Below are positions 45,701 through 55,912 of a stretch of DNA of 64,000 bases, piece after piece. Made by a program: the position numbers and the translations under genes. The first letter of the stretch is position 1. Each line of letters opens with the position of its first letter. The stretch comes from Paraspadella gotoi (Eukaryota; Chaetognatha), in contig JBJCIZ010000744.1 of the NCBI GenBank assembly GCA_051294375.1, positions 1,354,262 through 1,418,261 of the forward strand, read 5' to 3'. The notes below the pieces were generated by a model, which was not told where the DNA came from, made no database searches, and worked only from the letters and a program-made list of their open reading frames with translations.

Positions 45701-48700
45701 CAAGGTGACACGACGAATAATGAATATTTAACAATACATTAATCGTTTAATTATAATATTTTAAATTCGATTCGCTGCCCAGACTCCTCCGGTTCTTTCC
45801 AGTCGCCGCAGCAGCAGCAGTATCAGCCGGCGCAGGGAGGGCGCGGCGCAAGGGGCGGCAGAGGCGCTCGGGCTCGTTCTCAGGCGCCCGGGCTAGGCGC
45901 CCGCGGCGCCAGGGGAGCTGGAAGGGGCGGCTACGGCGCCGCCGCCGCCCCTGCGGACTCCTACGGCGGATACGAACAAGAGTACGATCAATCTCAGTAC
46001 GACGAATCCAACTACGATCAATCGCAGTACGATCAGACTCAGTACGATCAGACGCAGTACGACGAATCGCAGTATCAAGAGTATGAAGAGTATCAAGGTT
46101 AGATTTCAATGGGGGTGTGGGGCCGTGAGCGGTATTGAATGTCCGTTCTTTGCCTCGTCTTAATGGGTTAATGGATTAATGTCTTAATGGGTTAGCTGGC
46201 TGAATTATCTACCAAGTACTAACAACCGTGCATTGCGGGTTCGATCCCCCGGTAAGTGGGTATCCCGGTGCTGAGTAAAATGTGATGTCAGTGACAGTTT
46301 TATCACAGGCTGTCCCTCCGTTCACATATGGGTTTTATTTATTTGGAATTTTCATTTTAATTTTTAGAGAAAAGTTTTATTTGTTACAACACTTTTCGCT
46401 GATGAAGATTCACCAAAAATTAAGTCGAAACGCCTTCGCTAATATTATAATAAAAAATCGTTGTTTGTAACAAATAAAACTTTTTCCTCTAAATTTAAAA
46501 CGCAACGAAAAGAAGTTGAAACGCAATATAATTTTGATCGAATACCTACAATATGTTTAAAATACGTGTAATGATGGATTAGTAAAATTATCTCTGCAGA
46601 ACCCGAACCGCAGCATCAGCCGGCCCCGCCGCCGCGACGCGGCACGCCCCGCGGCAGAGGAGGAACTCCGCCCGTCTCCGCCGGCGTCTCCAGCCGAGGA
46701 GGAGCGGGAAGAGGAGCTGACGCAGGACGGGGAAGAGGAGCAGGGAGAGGTGGAAGAGGAGCAGGGAGAGGGGGTTACGGGGGTCAGTATTCTGGTTATG
46801 AAGAATACGGAGGATACGGCGGGGAAGAGTATCAAGGATACGGTCAGCAAGGAGAGTACGAAGGTAAGGCATTATAATTTACAGTACGTGTGTATTTTTA
46901 AGTATGTTAAAGTATGTTACTATACTTTATTTGCTAAGTTTGACGTTACTGTGTAATATTGACTTTTTAGGTTAGACTCCACTAATTCGTGTACGCTGAG
47001 AGTTTTATTATTAATATTAAAAATAATTATTATTGTTATTTTTGATAATGTAAGGCCATTATTAAACGCGAAGCCGAGGTTAATCTTTGAAACATTTTTT
47101 TTTCCGCCGTCGTCAGGATACGAAAACTACGACGAAACCTACGCTGAGAACTACGACGAAAACTACGGCGAAAACTACGACGAATACGGAAACTACGACG
47201 AAAACCCCGGCGGAGAATCCAGCGAAACTTGGAACGAATGGGACGCCATGAAGGTGAAGTGGGTGGGGATGGGTGGTTGAGGAATGGTGGTGTCTTTTGA
47301 GGGCAGCCTATGATCTTTTACAGTTGATTAATCAAGATATTAAATAAGAACAAAACCTTTCTCTTGAAATATTGTTTTCCAACAGGGATTTTTTTTTAGA
47401 AAAAACGGATTCGTGATTCTAGGCTTCGTCAGTTCAATTAAAGATCAATTTAAAATAATTTGTGGTTGAATTTCTCGTGTGGTAGTTACGTGGTGATTTC
47501 AAGAGGATTTGTCATTGTTAGGGTGTCTCTTTGTATACTTAGTTAAGTTGTCGTAGTTGGCGATCACACGTGTGTTTACATAATTATGTATTAAATATGT
47601 AATTGATTAAAGAAAGGAGCGAAAGAGTGAACGGTCGACGGCTCTGTTCGCCGAAAACGCCTCAATTTTGAAATTTCTTTTCCCTTCAGGAGGCGGAATC
47701 GGAATACGACAAGTGGACCAACGAAAACGAAGATCATTTAGGGCGCGGAGGAGGAGGAAGAGGAGGATGGGGTAATAAGAAAAAATGACTAAATGAAATT
47801 TAAAATAAGTTCATTTAATTAAATAAATAAAAAAAGTCCAAACTTTTAAGTACTAAGACTGTATTAAAAGAAAGGGACTAATTTATACTGCTTCAATATG
47901 TAAGCAAAAGGAACTTTTATCACTTTTCTGTTGATTTTATTTACGTGATTTTCCCAAAGGCCAAAACAACCGCGGTGCGGAGAACGGACGCGGGCGCGGA
48001 CAACCTGGTCGCGGACAACCCGCTAGCGGACAACCCGGTCGGGGACAGCCCGTTCGCGGACAGCCAGGTCGTGGTCAGCCAAGTCGTGGACAGCCCGGCC
48101 GCGGCGCCAACCGCGTAACAGGACGCGGCGGCGTCGGCGGCTACGGAGGTGACGGTTACAGCGGCGGCGGCGAATACGAGAGCTTCGGAAATGAAGAAGC
48201 GAATTATGAGGAGGAATGGGAAAATCTCTACGACGAAGGGAACGAGTGAGTTGTTGTTGTTGTCGTTGTTGTCTTTGTCTCTCTCTTCTCTTCCCTTTCA
48301 CCTCTCTCTTCTCTTCCCTTTCACCTCTCTCTTCTCTTCCCTTTCACTTCTCTCTCTCTCTCTCTCCCTCTCTCTCTCCCCTTTCACCTCTCTCTCTTCT
48401 TTCCCCTTTCACCTCTCTCTCTCTCTCTTCTCTCCCCTTTCACCTCTCTCTCTCTCTCTTCTCTCCCCTTTCACCTCTCTCTCTCTCTCTTCTCTCCCCT
48501 TTCACCTCTCTCTCTCTCTTCTCTCCCCTTTCACCTCTCTCTCTCTCTCTTCTCTCCCCTTTCACCTCTCTCTCTCTCTTCTCTCTCGTTCTCTCCCCTT
48601 TCACCTCTCTCTCTCTTTTCTCTCCCTTACCTCTCTCCCTTTCTCTCCACAAGCTCCTACTCAAGCCCCAACTCGTGCTCTTACGGCGCCCCTCGTGGCG

Positions 48701-51700
48701 GCGCCCCTCCTCGTGGCGGCGCCCCTGTCTTTGGCGGCGCCCCTCCTCGTGGCGGCGCCCCTGTCCGTGGCGGCGCTCCTCGTGGTGGCGCCCCTGTCCG
48801 TGGCGGCGCCGGGTTTAACGCCAACAGAGGCGGCGCGCGATCGTCGCCGGCGCCGGCGATGATGCCACAGGGCGGCGTCGCTGGAAGAGGAGGGATGGGA
48901 ACGCCGCCGCCGAGCAGAGGTGAGGAGAATTATTATTTTAGATAATTATTTATTAATTATTATTTATTATTTTAGATGTTTTGTAATTTTTCAAATCTGT
49001 TTAATGCGCTGAAGAAGGCTTGCATTAAAGCCGAAACATGTACGAATATAAATAAAAATCGTTGTTGATATTAAAAACTATTCTGCTTAATCACCTAACA
49101 CAACGAAAAGAAAGATAAAACACAATAGATGATGTTTCCCTAACTAAATGGGTACCGGGTCTTAGCATAAAGATCTGAAGTGGAATATTAAATATTTTAT
49201 TCTCTAACTTCGCAAATATAATTTATACCGAGAGAATGTTTGCAGCTATACTCGTTATACTTGTTAGTTTTTAACATTAGAACTAACGTTTCTTCAATCT
49301 CTGTCTCTCTCTCTCACTGTCTCTCTCTCTCTTTCTCTCTTTCTCTCTAGGCTCGTCGTCCTCCTTTTACCGCTCCACCGCTGTCTCGATGCCGCCAAGA
49401 AGCAACACTTCCGTTCCAACGCCTCCGATGTTCATAGGGTAAAAGAGAGAGAGAGACAGAGAGAGAGAGACAGAAAGAGAGAGAGAGAACAGAAGAAGAG
49501 AGAGAGACAGAAAGAGAGAGAGAGACAGAAAGAGAGAGAGAGACAGAAAGAGAGAGAGAGACAGAAAGAGAGAGAGAGACAGAAAGAGAGAGAGAGACAG
49601 AAAGAGAGAGAGAGACAGAAAGAGAGAGAGAGACATAGAGAGAGAGAGAGACAGAAAGAGAGAGAGAGACATAGAGAGAGAGAGAGACATAGAGAGAGAG
49701 AGAGAGACGGAGAGGAGGAAGAGGTGCGGGAAAAGACGAAAAGAAAGAGGAGATGAAGATGAGGAGAGGAGAGCTCGATGTGAAAAAACTGGTGAGAGAG
49801 AAAAAAGTTGGAGGAAATAAAAAAAGAGATAAGAGGAGGATGGAGAAAAGGGAAGATAAATAAAAATTAAAAAGAGAAAAATAAGATAAAGGAAAGAAAG
49901 AAAAGAAAAGATGAAAGAAATTGACTTCAAGAGAAGAAGTTTAAATGAAAGGAGGGTAGAGAGCGAGTTAAAATTGACGGAGTTTTTCTCCACCAGCGCG
50001 ACTCCGACTTCTCATTCGTCCTCGGGCGGTTTGACCTCTACTCCCTTAGGTAAATGATAATGTCATTGATAATGATGATGATGACGACGTCGGTGTCATT
50101 TTACCTCGTGATTTCTTTTACTTTTTGCGCGCTTTGATTCGAAGATATACATTGAATGTTGTAAGTTGAATGATGTTTTCACTTTTGATAATACTTACCT
50201 CCGCCCCCCCTTTTTTTTCCTTTTTCTTAGGAGGGTCCCATTCTGTTTCCAACAACAGAAGTTCAAGTAAGTTAAATAGTATTTTTTTTTTTAGTAACGT
50301 TTAAATTTTTATTTCATTTTATTCATTTTTATTCTTCCCCTCTCTAAAGCGTCTGCTGACAAAGATGAGGAAGAGGAGGAAGATGATGACGACGACGACG
50401 ACGACGAAGACATTTCGACCCACGGCCGCGGACTGACGGGGCTCTTGGCGCATCTGCGGGGATCGCCGATCAAGGCTCCGCCGAAGAAGAAGACGAAGAT
50501 CGAGGAGTGTAAGTTTTGAGACAATGTTGACAATGTCGGAATGTGATAAGGGTTGTGTGGAAGGCGCATTGCATGAATGAGAGATGGGAAATCGTGAGGG
50601 CTTTTAAAAGAGTGAGTTGATTGGTGAATCGTTCGTCGGATAGATTAGAGTGATGTCTTTGTAGATGAGATGAGAGAGACGACTTAAGAGATGGGAGAGC
50701 CTATATCGCCTTTTCGGATGATAGTGATAACATTAGATATGAGAATGACAACTTTGGAGATGTTCATTATTTCTCAAAAATGAATTCCTCTTCTCTCCGC
50801 TCTCTTTAGCACCAAAGGCCAAAGCTGCTCCTCCGCAGCAATCCCCCGCCGCGCCTCGTCAGAGCCGCTTCGGTCCTCCACCGTCTACAAGGTCAATTCC
50901 CCCGCCTCACATCAATTTCAACGTTGGGTCGTCAAGGGGGCCGACCCCAGGGGGTCCGAGGTTCACTGCCCCTGGATCAGTTAATTCGACACCTGCTGGA
51001 CCAAGACCTGCTGCTCCTTCGGGTGCAACGCATCGGGCACCGAGAGCAACTGCTCCAGCTGGAACAACCAATCCAGGCGGAACTGGAGCTCCGGCATTGA
51101 TGGGATTGCGACCATTGATGCCCTCTGGTCCTCGAGCAGGAGGGCCATCTCAATCAAATCCCCGAGGATCCACTCCATTTGGACAAAGAGCCCCTCCCTC
51201 TGGCTCTCCTCGAGCATCTACTCCGAGTGGACCTAAATCAACCATCCTTTGTGGAACTGCTGGAGCCATTCCTTCGCCACCAAGAAACTTTGGCACTTCT
51301 AGCCCCAGGGCGACCATTCCACCAGCTCCCCTGACCCCTGGCGAAGGTTCAAGGACAAACGCTCATTTTAGTCCAAGAACTCCTACTCCCTCCGGCCCTA
51401 GCACCACCGCTCTAGCTGGACCGAGAGCAACTGCCCCTCTGGCCGCGAGAGGCCCTCTCTCTTCGGGCCCCCGTGCCCCCATTACTCCAGCGCCAAGAAT
51501 GCCCGGCGGTCCCCCCTCCGCTTCTGCCACCGTCGCGCCGCTAAGTCCTAAGTCTTTGCTCGAATTCGAATCCGTGCAGAAGGTGACGACGTCAACAACT
51601 TCCGCTTTAGGTGCAGGCGCAGCAGGCGATGGAGAAAAAGCCAAGGTTCCAGTCAAAGCCGGTGGAGGGAAAGGTGAGTCAATTAAGTTTCAATTATGGC

Positions 51701-54700
51701 AACGGGGGGACATGTGTGATGCCTGGGGTGTGAGGCATCTCCCGACAGTTGGCGCTCAGGGAGGCGAATTTAGGATTCGCCATACAATGTTATTATTTTC
51801 TCAATTTTGAGTAATTCGTCGTTATTTATTATTCTCTCTCTCTTTTTTCCTCTCTATTTCTCCTATCTATATCTCACCACACCTCTCTCCTGTCCCTCCT
51901 GTCTCTCGCCCCTAGCGCCATCTCCAATGTCTTCCTCGCCCCGTGGAACGATGGCGCTTCTCCTCGCCTCCGGCGTTCTAGGAAGTGACGACGACGACGC
52001 CGCCTCATCCTCGACTGAATCGGCCGGCGCCGGCGGCGCCTCTCCGGCGAAAGGCCTCGATCCGCCCAAACCCAAAGCGGCTTCTCCGGCCATCGCTCCT
52101 CCCGGCCTCCGCGCCGGCCGTTCGCCGATTTCCGGGATCGGCGCCGCTTCCAAGACGACGACGACGTCTAATGTTGTTGAAAAACCTGGTGAGAAACTTC
52201 GCTACTTTGTCTGTATTAGTTAATGAAAAAAAATGTTACTTTCTCTCAAATGTTACAATCTCTCAAATGTTACTATCACCTAAAATGGGTCAGGGGGCAA
52301 GATAGTCAATTGATTCATTGAATAAATAAATAACTTTGATATTGGTTTTACCGATTTCATATTACTTTGATTCTTCACGCGATTTGTCAATTTTTTGATT
52401 TTTCTTTTCAGAAACGACCAGCATTTCATTGTCTAAGACGCCTGCTGCAACGACGACGATGACGACGACGTCTAATGTTGTTGGAATACCTGGTGAGAAA
52501 CTTTGCTGCTTTGTCTGTATTAGTTAATAAAAAAAAAATGTTATCGTTTAAGGATATCATTTAAGATTTATTCTGAGAATAATAAAGTAATGGTGAGACA
52601 CACGCAGGAGTCCAGATCATTTCTACTGAAACTAAAGAAAGCTAGGTCTATTAATATTGAGAGAAGAGGATCAGAGGCAAGAGTTGTTTTGACAGTTCCA
52701 TTGATTCTGCAAGCTGATTGGTCGATGCCATTTTCTCCTTGACCAATCACAATCCGATGATTCAAATTCTCCGGATTTTATCCGATCCTCCGATCCAATT
52801 TTGATTCCGATTCTGATTTATATTTGATTTCACTTTATGAGGTTGAGTCTCCTGCGATGTTATTATCTCTCAAAAGGGAAAGAGGACTTAACTTAAAATA
52901 GTCAGGGGGCAAGATCTATTGATTCATTGAATAAATAAATAACTTTGATATTGGTTTTTCCGATTTCATATTACTTTGATTCTTCATGCGATTTGTCAAT
53001 TTTTTTATTTTTCTTTTCAGCAACGACTAGCGTTTCATTGTCTAAGACACCTGCTGCAACGACGACGATGTCGACGACATCTAATGTTGTTGAAAACCTG
53101 GTGAGAAACTTTGCTGCTTTGTCTGTATTAGTTGATGAAAAAAGAAATATGTTACTCTCAAGATATTGATTTTACCGATTTCATATTACTTTGATTTTTC
53201 ACGCGATTTGTCAATTTTTTTATTTTTCTATTTTTCTTTTCAGCAATGACCAGCGCTTCATTGTCTAAGACACCTGCTGCAACGACGACGATGTCGACGA
53301 CATCTAATGTGTTGGAAAACCTGGTGAGAAACTTTGCTGCTTTGTCTGTATTAATTGATGAAAAAAAAATATGTTACTATCTCTCAAAAGGGAAAGATAA
53401 CTTAACCCAAAATAGTTAGGGGGCAAGATAGTCTATTGATTCATTGAATAAATAAATAAATTTGATATTGGTTTTACCGATTTCATATTGCTTTGATTTT
53501 TCACGCGATTTGTCTATTATTTTTTTTTTTCAGCAACGACCAGCGTTTTATTGTCTAAGACGCCTGCTGCAACGACGACGACGACGACGACAGCGACGAA
53601 AGTCGTCGAAGCCGTCGGAAAACCCGGTCAGTGTCGAGTTTCGTTTTAAGTGAAATATTTATAATAACTCTGTATAATGTATAATGTGTTATAACTAATA
53701 TAAGACTAAATTTCAAAATTCCTAAGCGCAGTTTGGTGCGTTGACCTTCAAATCTTATTTTCTGTATAAACATTATAGACGGTACTATTCGTCTTTTTCG
53801 TACGATTACTATTTTTACGATCGCTCGGTTACAGTGACGTCCACAACGGCGACGGCGACGACGACGACGACGACCCCGACGAGGCCGACGACGACGACGA
53901 CCCCGACGAGGCCGACGACGTCGACGACCCCGACGAGGCCGACGCCGTCGTCAGAATCAGCGTCGCCGAAGCCGCCCACGATTCCGTCGGACGCCGCTCT
54001 TCGCGCCAAGCAGGAGTTGGAGAGGATCCGCGCCAAGCTTGCCAATCCCAAGGACAAGGTGGGAACTGGGCACTGGGGTCGGGCATTGGTCAGGGAGGGT
54101 TTTGGGTAACAGCTCTGAGATGCTAACAGATGGTAACAGATGCTAACAGATGGTAACGGCTCTGAGATGCGGCTCCACCTGTTGGTCGTTGCGTTAAACA
54201 TTTTCAATTTCGTTTCATTTGGTTTGAAAAACTATCGATATCATATTATAACTTATGTTGATGTCAGAATCATGACTTTCAACTCTATTTGTCCATCGAC
54301 TTCATTTTAACTTTATCACAAAACTACAACTCATTCCCGTTCGCCTTGTTTTCTTCGTTTCCAAGGAGATGGACGCTTTTAATCCGGCCAATGCCTTCAA
54401 GGAAATCGAGAATGCATCCCCGGCTCAAGCAGAGAATAAGGCGAGTATTGATCTTCTCTCTCTCTCTCTCTTCCTCCTTTTTGGTTTTTATTTTTTATTT
54501 TTTCTTCGTTAGACGGATGAGAAAAAGGAGGAGAAGGAGGAGAAGGAGGAGAAGAAAGAAGACGACAAAACGACGACTACAACAACAACGACGACGACGA
54601 CCGCCGCGTCTAAAACCACAACCACAACAACAACACCTTCGAAGACTTCGACGACGAACGGGACGTCATCTTCGAGTAAGCTTCATTCTTCTTTGTTTAT

Positions 54701-55013
54701 ATATTAGTATTTTGACCTTTTTCAAAAAGATATTTCCATATATATTGTTCGTTAATATTATTATTTTCTTTTTTTACGCCTTTCTCCCCCACCCCCAGAT
54801 TTCAGGAGCCGCTCCGGCAATTCCCCCCGCCCCATGCGCCCGGGCCTCCCTCGACCCATGGGCGGGATGCGTCCGGGTTGGCCCGGTCCTCCGGGTCCCC
54901 CCGGGCCCCGCGGCAACTGGAATTTTCCGGGCGGGCCGCGCCCCATGCGGCCGCGATTCGGCGGTGGACCCGGCTTCGGCTACGGAGGCGGCGGAGGCGG
55001 CTATGGGTGGTGA
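36756..55013 (+). CDS. Large RGG/low-complexity protein with YLPM1 (ZAP3)-like N-terminus
   Basis: Twenty-eight phase-consistent exons (about 1640 aa) are 36756-36897, 36981-37187, 37629-37770, 38054-38217, 38458-38502, 38677-38756, 42069-42144, 42226-42278, 42393-42522, 45495-45704, 45783-46097, 46600-46863, 47117-47253, 47690-47771, 47960-48245, 48654-48919, 49351-49438, 49997-50049, 50231-50266, 50350-50508, 50810-51673, 51916-52188, 52412-52492, 53534-53626, 53835-54058, 54366-54440, 54513-54675 and 54799-55013. The start MYANWGQQQWGG and the W-rich helix YEDYKKQFETWRSQNENHPN...MSQWTEWEAQ resemble YLPM1, a nuclear RNA/PP1-associated protein. RGAP, RG and GQPGR repeats, a YDQ/YDE repeat, a D/E run, a long Pro/Gly/Ala exon and a GPPGPPGPRG end follow. 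The P-loop kinase domain of vertebrate YLPM1 is absent, so a different RGG family member is possible. Confidence 0.72.
38906..39527. mobile_element. Non-autonomous hAT-type MITE, 622 bp
   Basis: The ends are TAGAGTGGA and TCCACCCTA (imperfect inverted repeats). The element is flanked by perfect 8-bp direct repeats TTGGCCAG (38898-38905 and 39528-39535), the target-site length of hAT transposons. It has an AT-rich interior and no transposase. Internal similarity (tattttttttgctgc near one end, gagaacaaaaatttgatta near the other) ties it to 776-1400. It sits in the 3.3-kb intron 6 of the YLPM1-like gene. Confidence 0.87.
39528..42068. other. Rest of long intron 6 of the YLPM1-like gene
   Basis: AT-rich. 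Contains a G-run near 39742-39752 and a degenerate TTAGGGTTAAAGG-like array (about 40440-40620). I see no convincing exon; the small open frames here have intron-like composition. Confidence 0.55.
42523..45494. other. Long intron 9 of the YLPM1-like gene
   Basis: AT-rich intron of 2972 bp with a SINE copy at 44112-44288. The flanking exons join in phase (G then AC). No internal exon is supported. Confidence 0.6.
44112..44288 (+). mobile_element. tRNA-like SINE copy with internal deletion
   Basis: Starts tatggtggactaaaatccac, lacks the middle tRNA-like part (tgatgcaggtggcgtcttga joins two ends), and retains cgcttaacctggctgtaata and the tail. It lies in intron 9 of the YLPM1-like gene. Confidence 0.75.
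46190..46345 (+). mobile_element. Second tRNA-derived element, different family
   Basis: Contains ggttagctggctgaattatc and then, about 35 bp on, gcgggttcgatcccccgg, which matches the B-box consensus well. There is no full cloverleaf. A unique tail with gtgatgtcagtgacagtttt follows. It lies in intron 11 of the YLPM1-like gene. Confidence 0.5.
46397..46530 (+). repeat. Dispersed repeat with hammerhead-like core, copy 1
   Basis: Contains cgctgatgaagatt...aagtcgaaac, i.e. a CTGATGA box, a short potential stem (gatt with agtc) and GAAAC, the conserved core order of a hammerhead ribozyme. The following aataaaaaatcgttgttt and aacgaaaagaa words recur in the copy at 49004. It lies in intron 11 of the YLPM1-like gene. 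Confidence 0.45.
48290..48650 (+). repeat. CT-rich minisatellite in intron 15
   Basis: Units of about 30 bp of the form ctcccctttcacctctctct with variable CT length repeat about ten times. They run up to the acceptor of exon 16 of the YLPM1-like gene and are almost pure pyrimidine on the transcribed-sense strand. Confidence 0.92.
49004..49126 (+). repeat. Dispersed repeat with hammerhead-like core, copy 2
   Basis: Contains gcgctgaagaaggctt...aaagccgaaac: a five-base-pair stem (ggctt with aagcc) between a CTGAAGA box (one change from CTGATGA) and GAAAC. Then ataaaaatcgttgttgatat and aacgaaaagaaag follow, shared with the 46.4-kb copy. The altered core base predicts an inactive ribozyme. Confidence 0.45.
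49441..49720 (+). repeat. GA-rich minisatellite in intron 17
   Basis: Repeated gagagagagacagaaagaga units of about 20 bp, purine-rich on the sense strand, begin immediately after the exon 17 donor. The 50 bp before exon 17 (49300-49350) are CT-rich and could pair with this tract. Confidence 0.92.
53021..53100 (+). CDS. Cassette exon b of the YLPM1-like gene (frame-shifting)
   Basis: A tandem relative of exons 52412-52492 and 53534-53626, with its own ttcttttcag acceptor and gtgagaaac donor. It encodes TTSVSLSKTPAATTTMSTTS but is 80 bp rather than 81, having one A fewer near the donor. Inclusion shifts the frame and yields a stop at the first codon of the exon at 53835. Confidence 0.6.
53244..53323 (+). 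CDS. Cassette exon c of the YLPM1-like gene (frame-shifting)
   Basis: The fourth member of the array, again 80 bp with intact acceptor (ttttcttttcag) and donor (gtgaga). Following exon b it would read CAA TGA, an immediate stop. Following exon 52412-52492 it leads to the same stop in the exon at 53835. Confidence 0.6.
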
Positions 55014-55912
55014 AGAAGGAAGAGATGAAATTAAAGATGGAACATTAAACGACTTCAACTTAAAACTTCATTCTGTGTAAATCTCAAACGCGAAATATTG
55101 ATGGAGCTTTTTTTTTTTTTTTAACTCGAACGATACTTAAAAATTCCCCCCTTTGAAAATTTGGCAAAAATTGAATTCAAATTAACGATTTGAACATATA
55201 ATTAGGTTCGATTTGAACATATAATTAGGTTCGATTTGAACATATAATTAGGTTCGATTTGAACATATAATTAGGTTCGATTTGAACATTAGTTTTATTT
55301 GTATAGAAAACTTTTAATCACCTGCTCCGATATCTTTGTAAATAGTCACGGCTCATTCACGCAGATTTTGTGAGCGCCTCACGACCTATTGTGATTAATA
55401 GCACATCGTTTACTTCATTCATGTTTTAATCAACCAGATATGAATTTATTTCATGGTTGTATCCATAGCAATAATGATTAGAGAGACGTGTTCAAAATCG
55501 GAAAACTTTATAAGAAAAAAAGCTTTATTATTTTCCTAACTCGTCTAATTCACTCTTCCGAATTAAGTAGTATTTGGTTGAAAATCTTCCATTTTTTTTT
55601 CATCCAGCTTTATTATTATTATTAATTGATTTTTCTCTTTTTATTTCTGTTCCAAAAGGTTTGCCAGAAATTGTATTCGTTCCTCGTATATATATATATG
55701 CGGATTATTTTTTTTTCAGTGACATTATTTATGTGAAGTAAAAGCGGCTGGAATTTTATTATATAACTAATTGATTGCCGATGGCGACGACCTCAATCAT
55801 GTTTCAACAATAAATTCTTCCTCTTTATATATAAATTGTTTTGCAAACTCTTAATCTTTTTCACGGATTCGATTCTCAGCTCAACTCAATTTTAATCACC
55901 GAGTGAAACAAA
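55014..55912. other. YLPM1-like 3' flank and RNASEH2A upstream region
   Basis: ATTAAA words at about 55031 and 55045 may serve as polyadenylation signals. A 23-bp tandem repeat lies at 55187-55290. The rest is AT-rich with a TA run near 55688-55700. No gene. Confidence 0.6.
55187..55290 (+). repeat. 23-bp tandem repeat
   Basis: Four to five nearly perfect copies of gatttgaacatataattagg plus ttc, about 175 bp past the YLPM1-like stop codon. Confidence 0.93.

Noticed and set aside
46230-46275. A true tRNA gene
   Set aside because: It has a good B-box (ggttcgatccc) but no acceptor-stem pairing or complete cloverleaf, so it is more likely a tRNA-derived repeat.
49367-49993. 208-codon minus-strand frame rich in leucine and serine
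   Set aside because: It is antisense of the GA repeat in intron 17.
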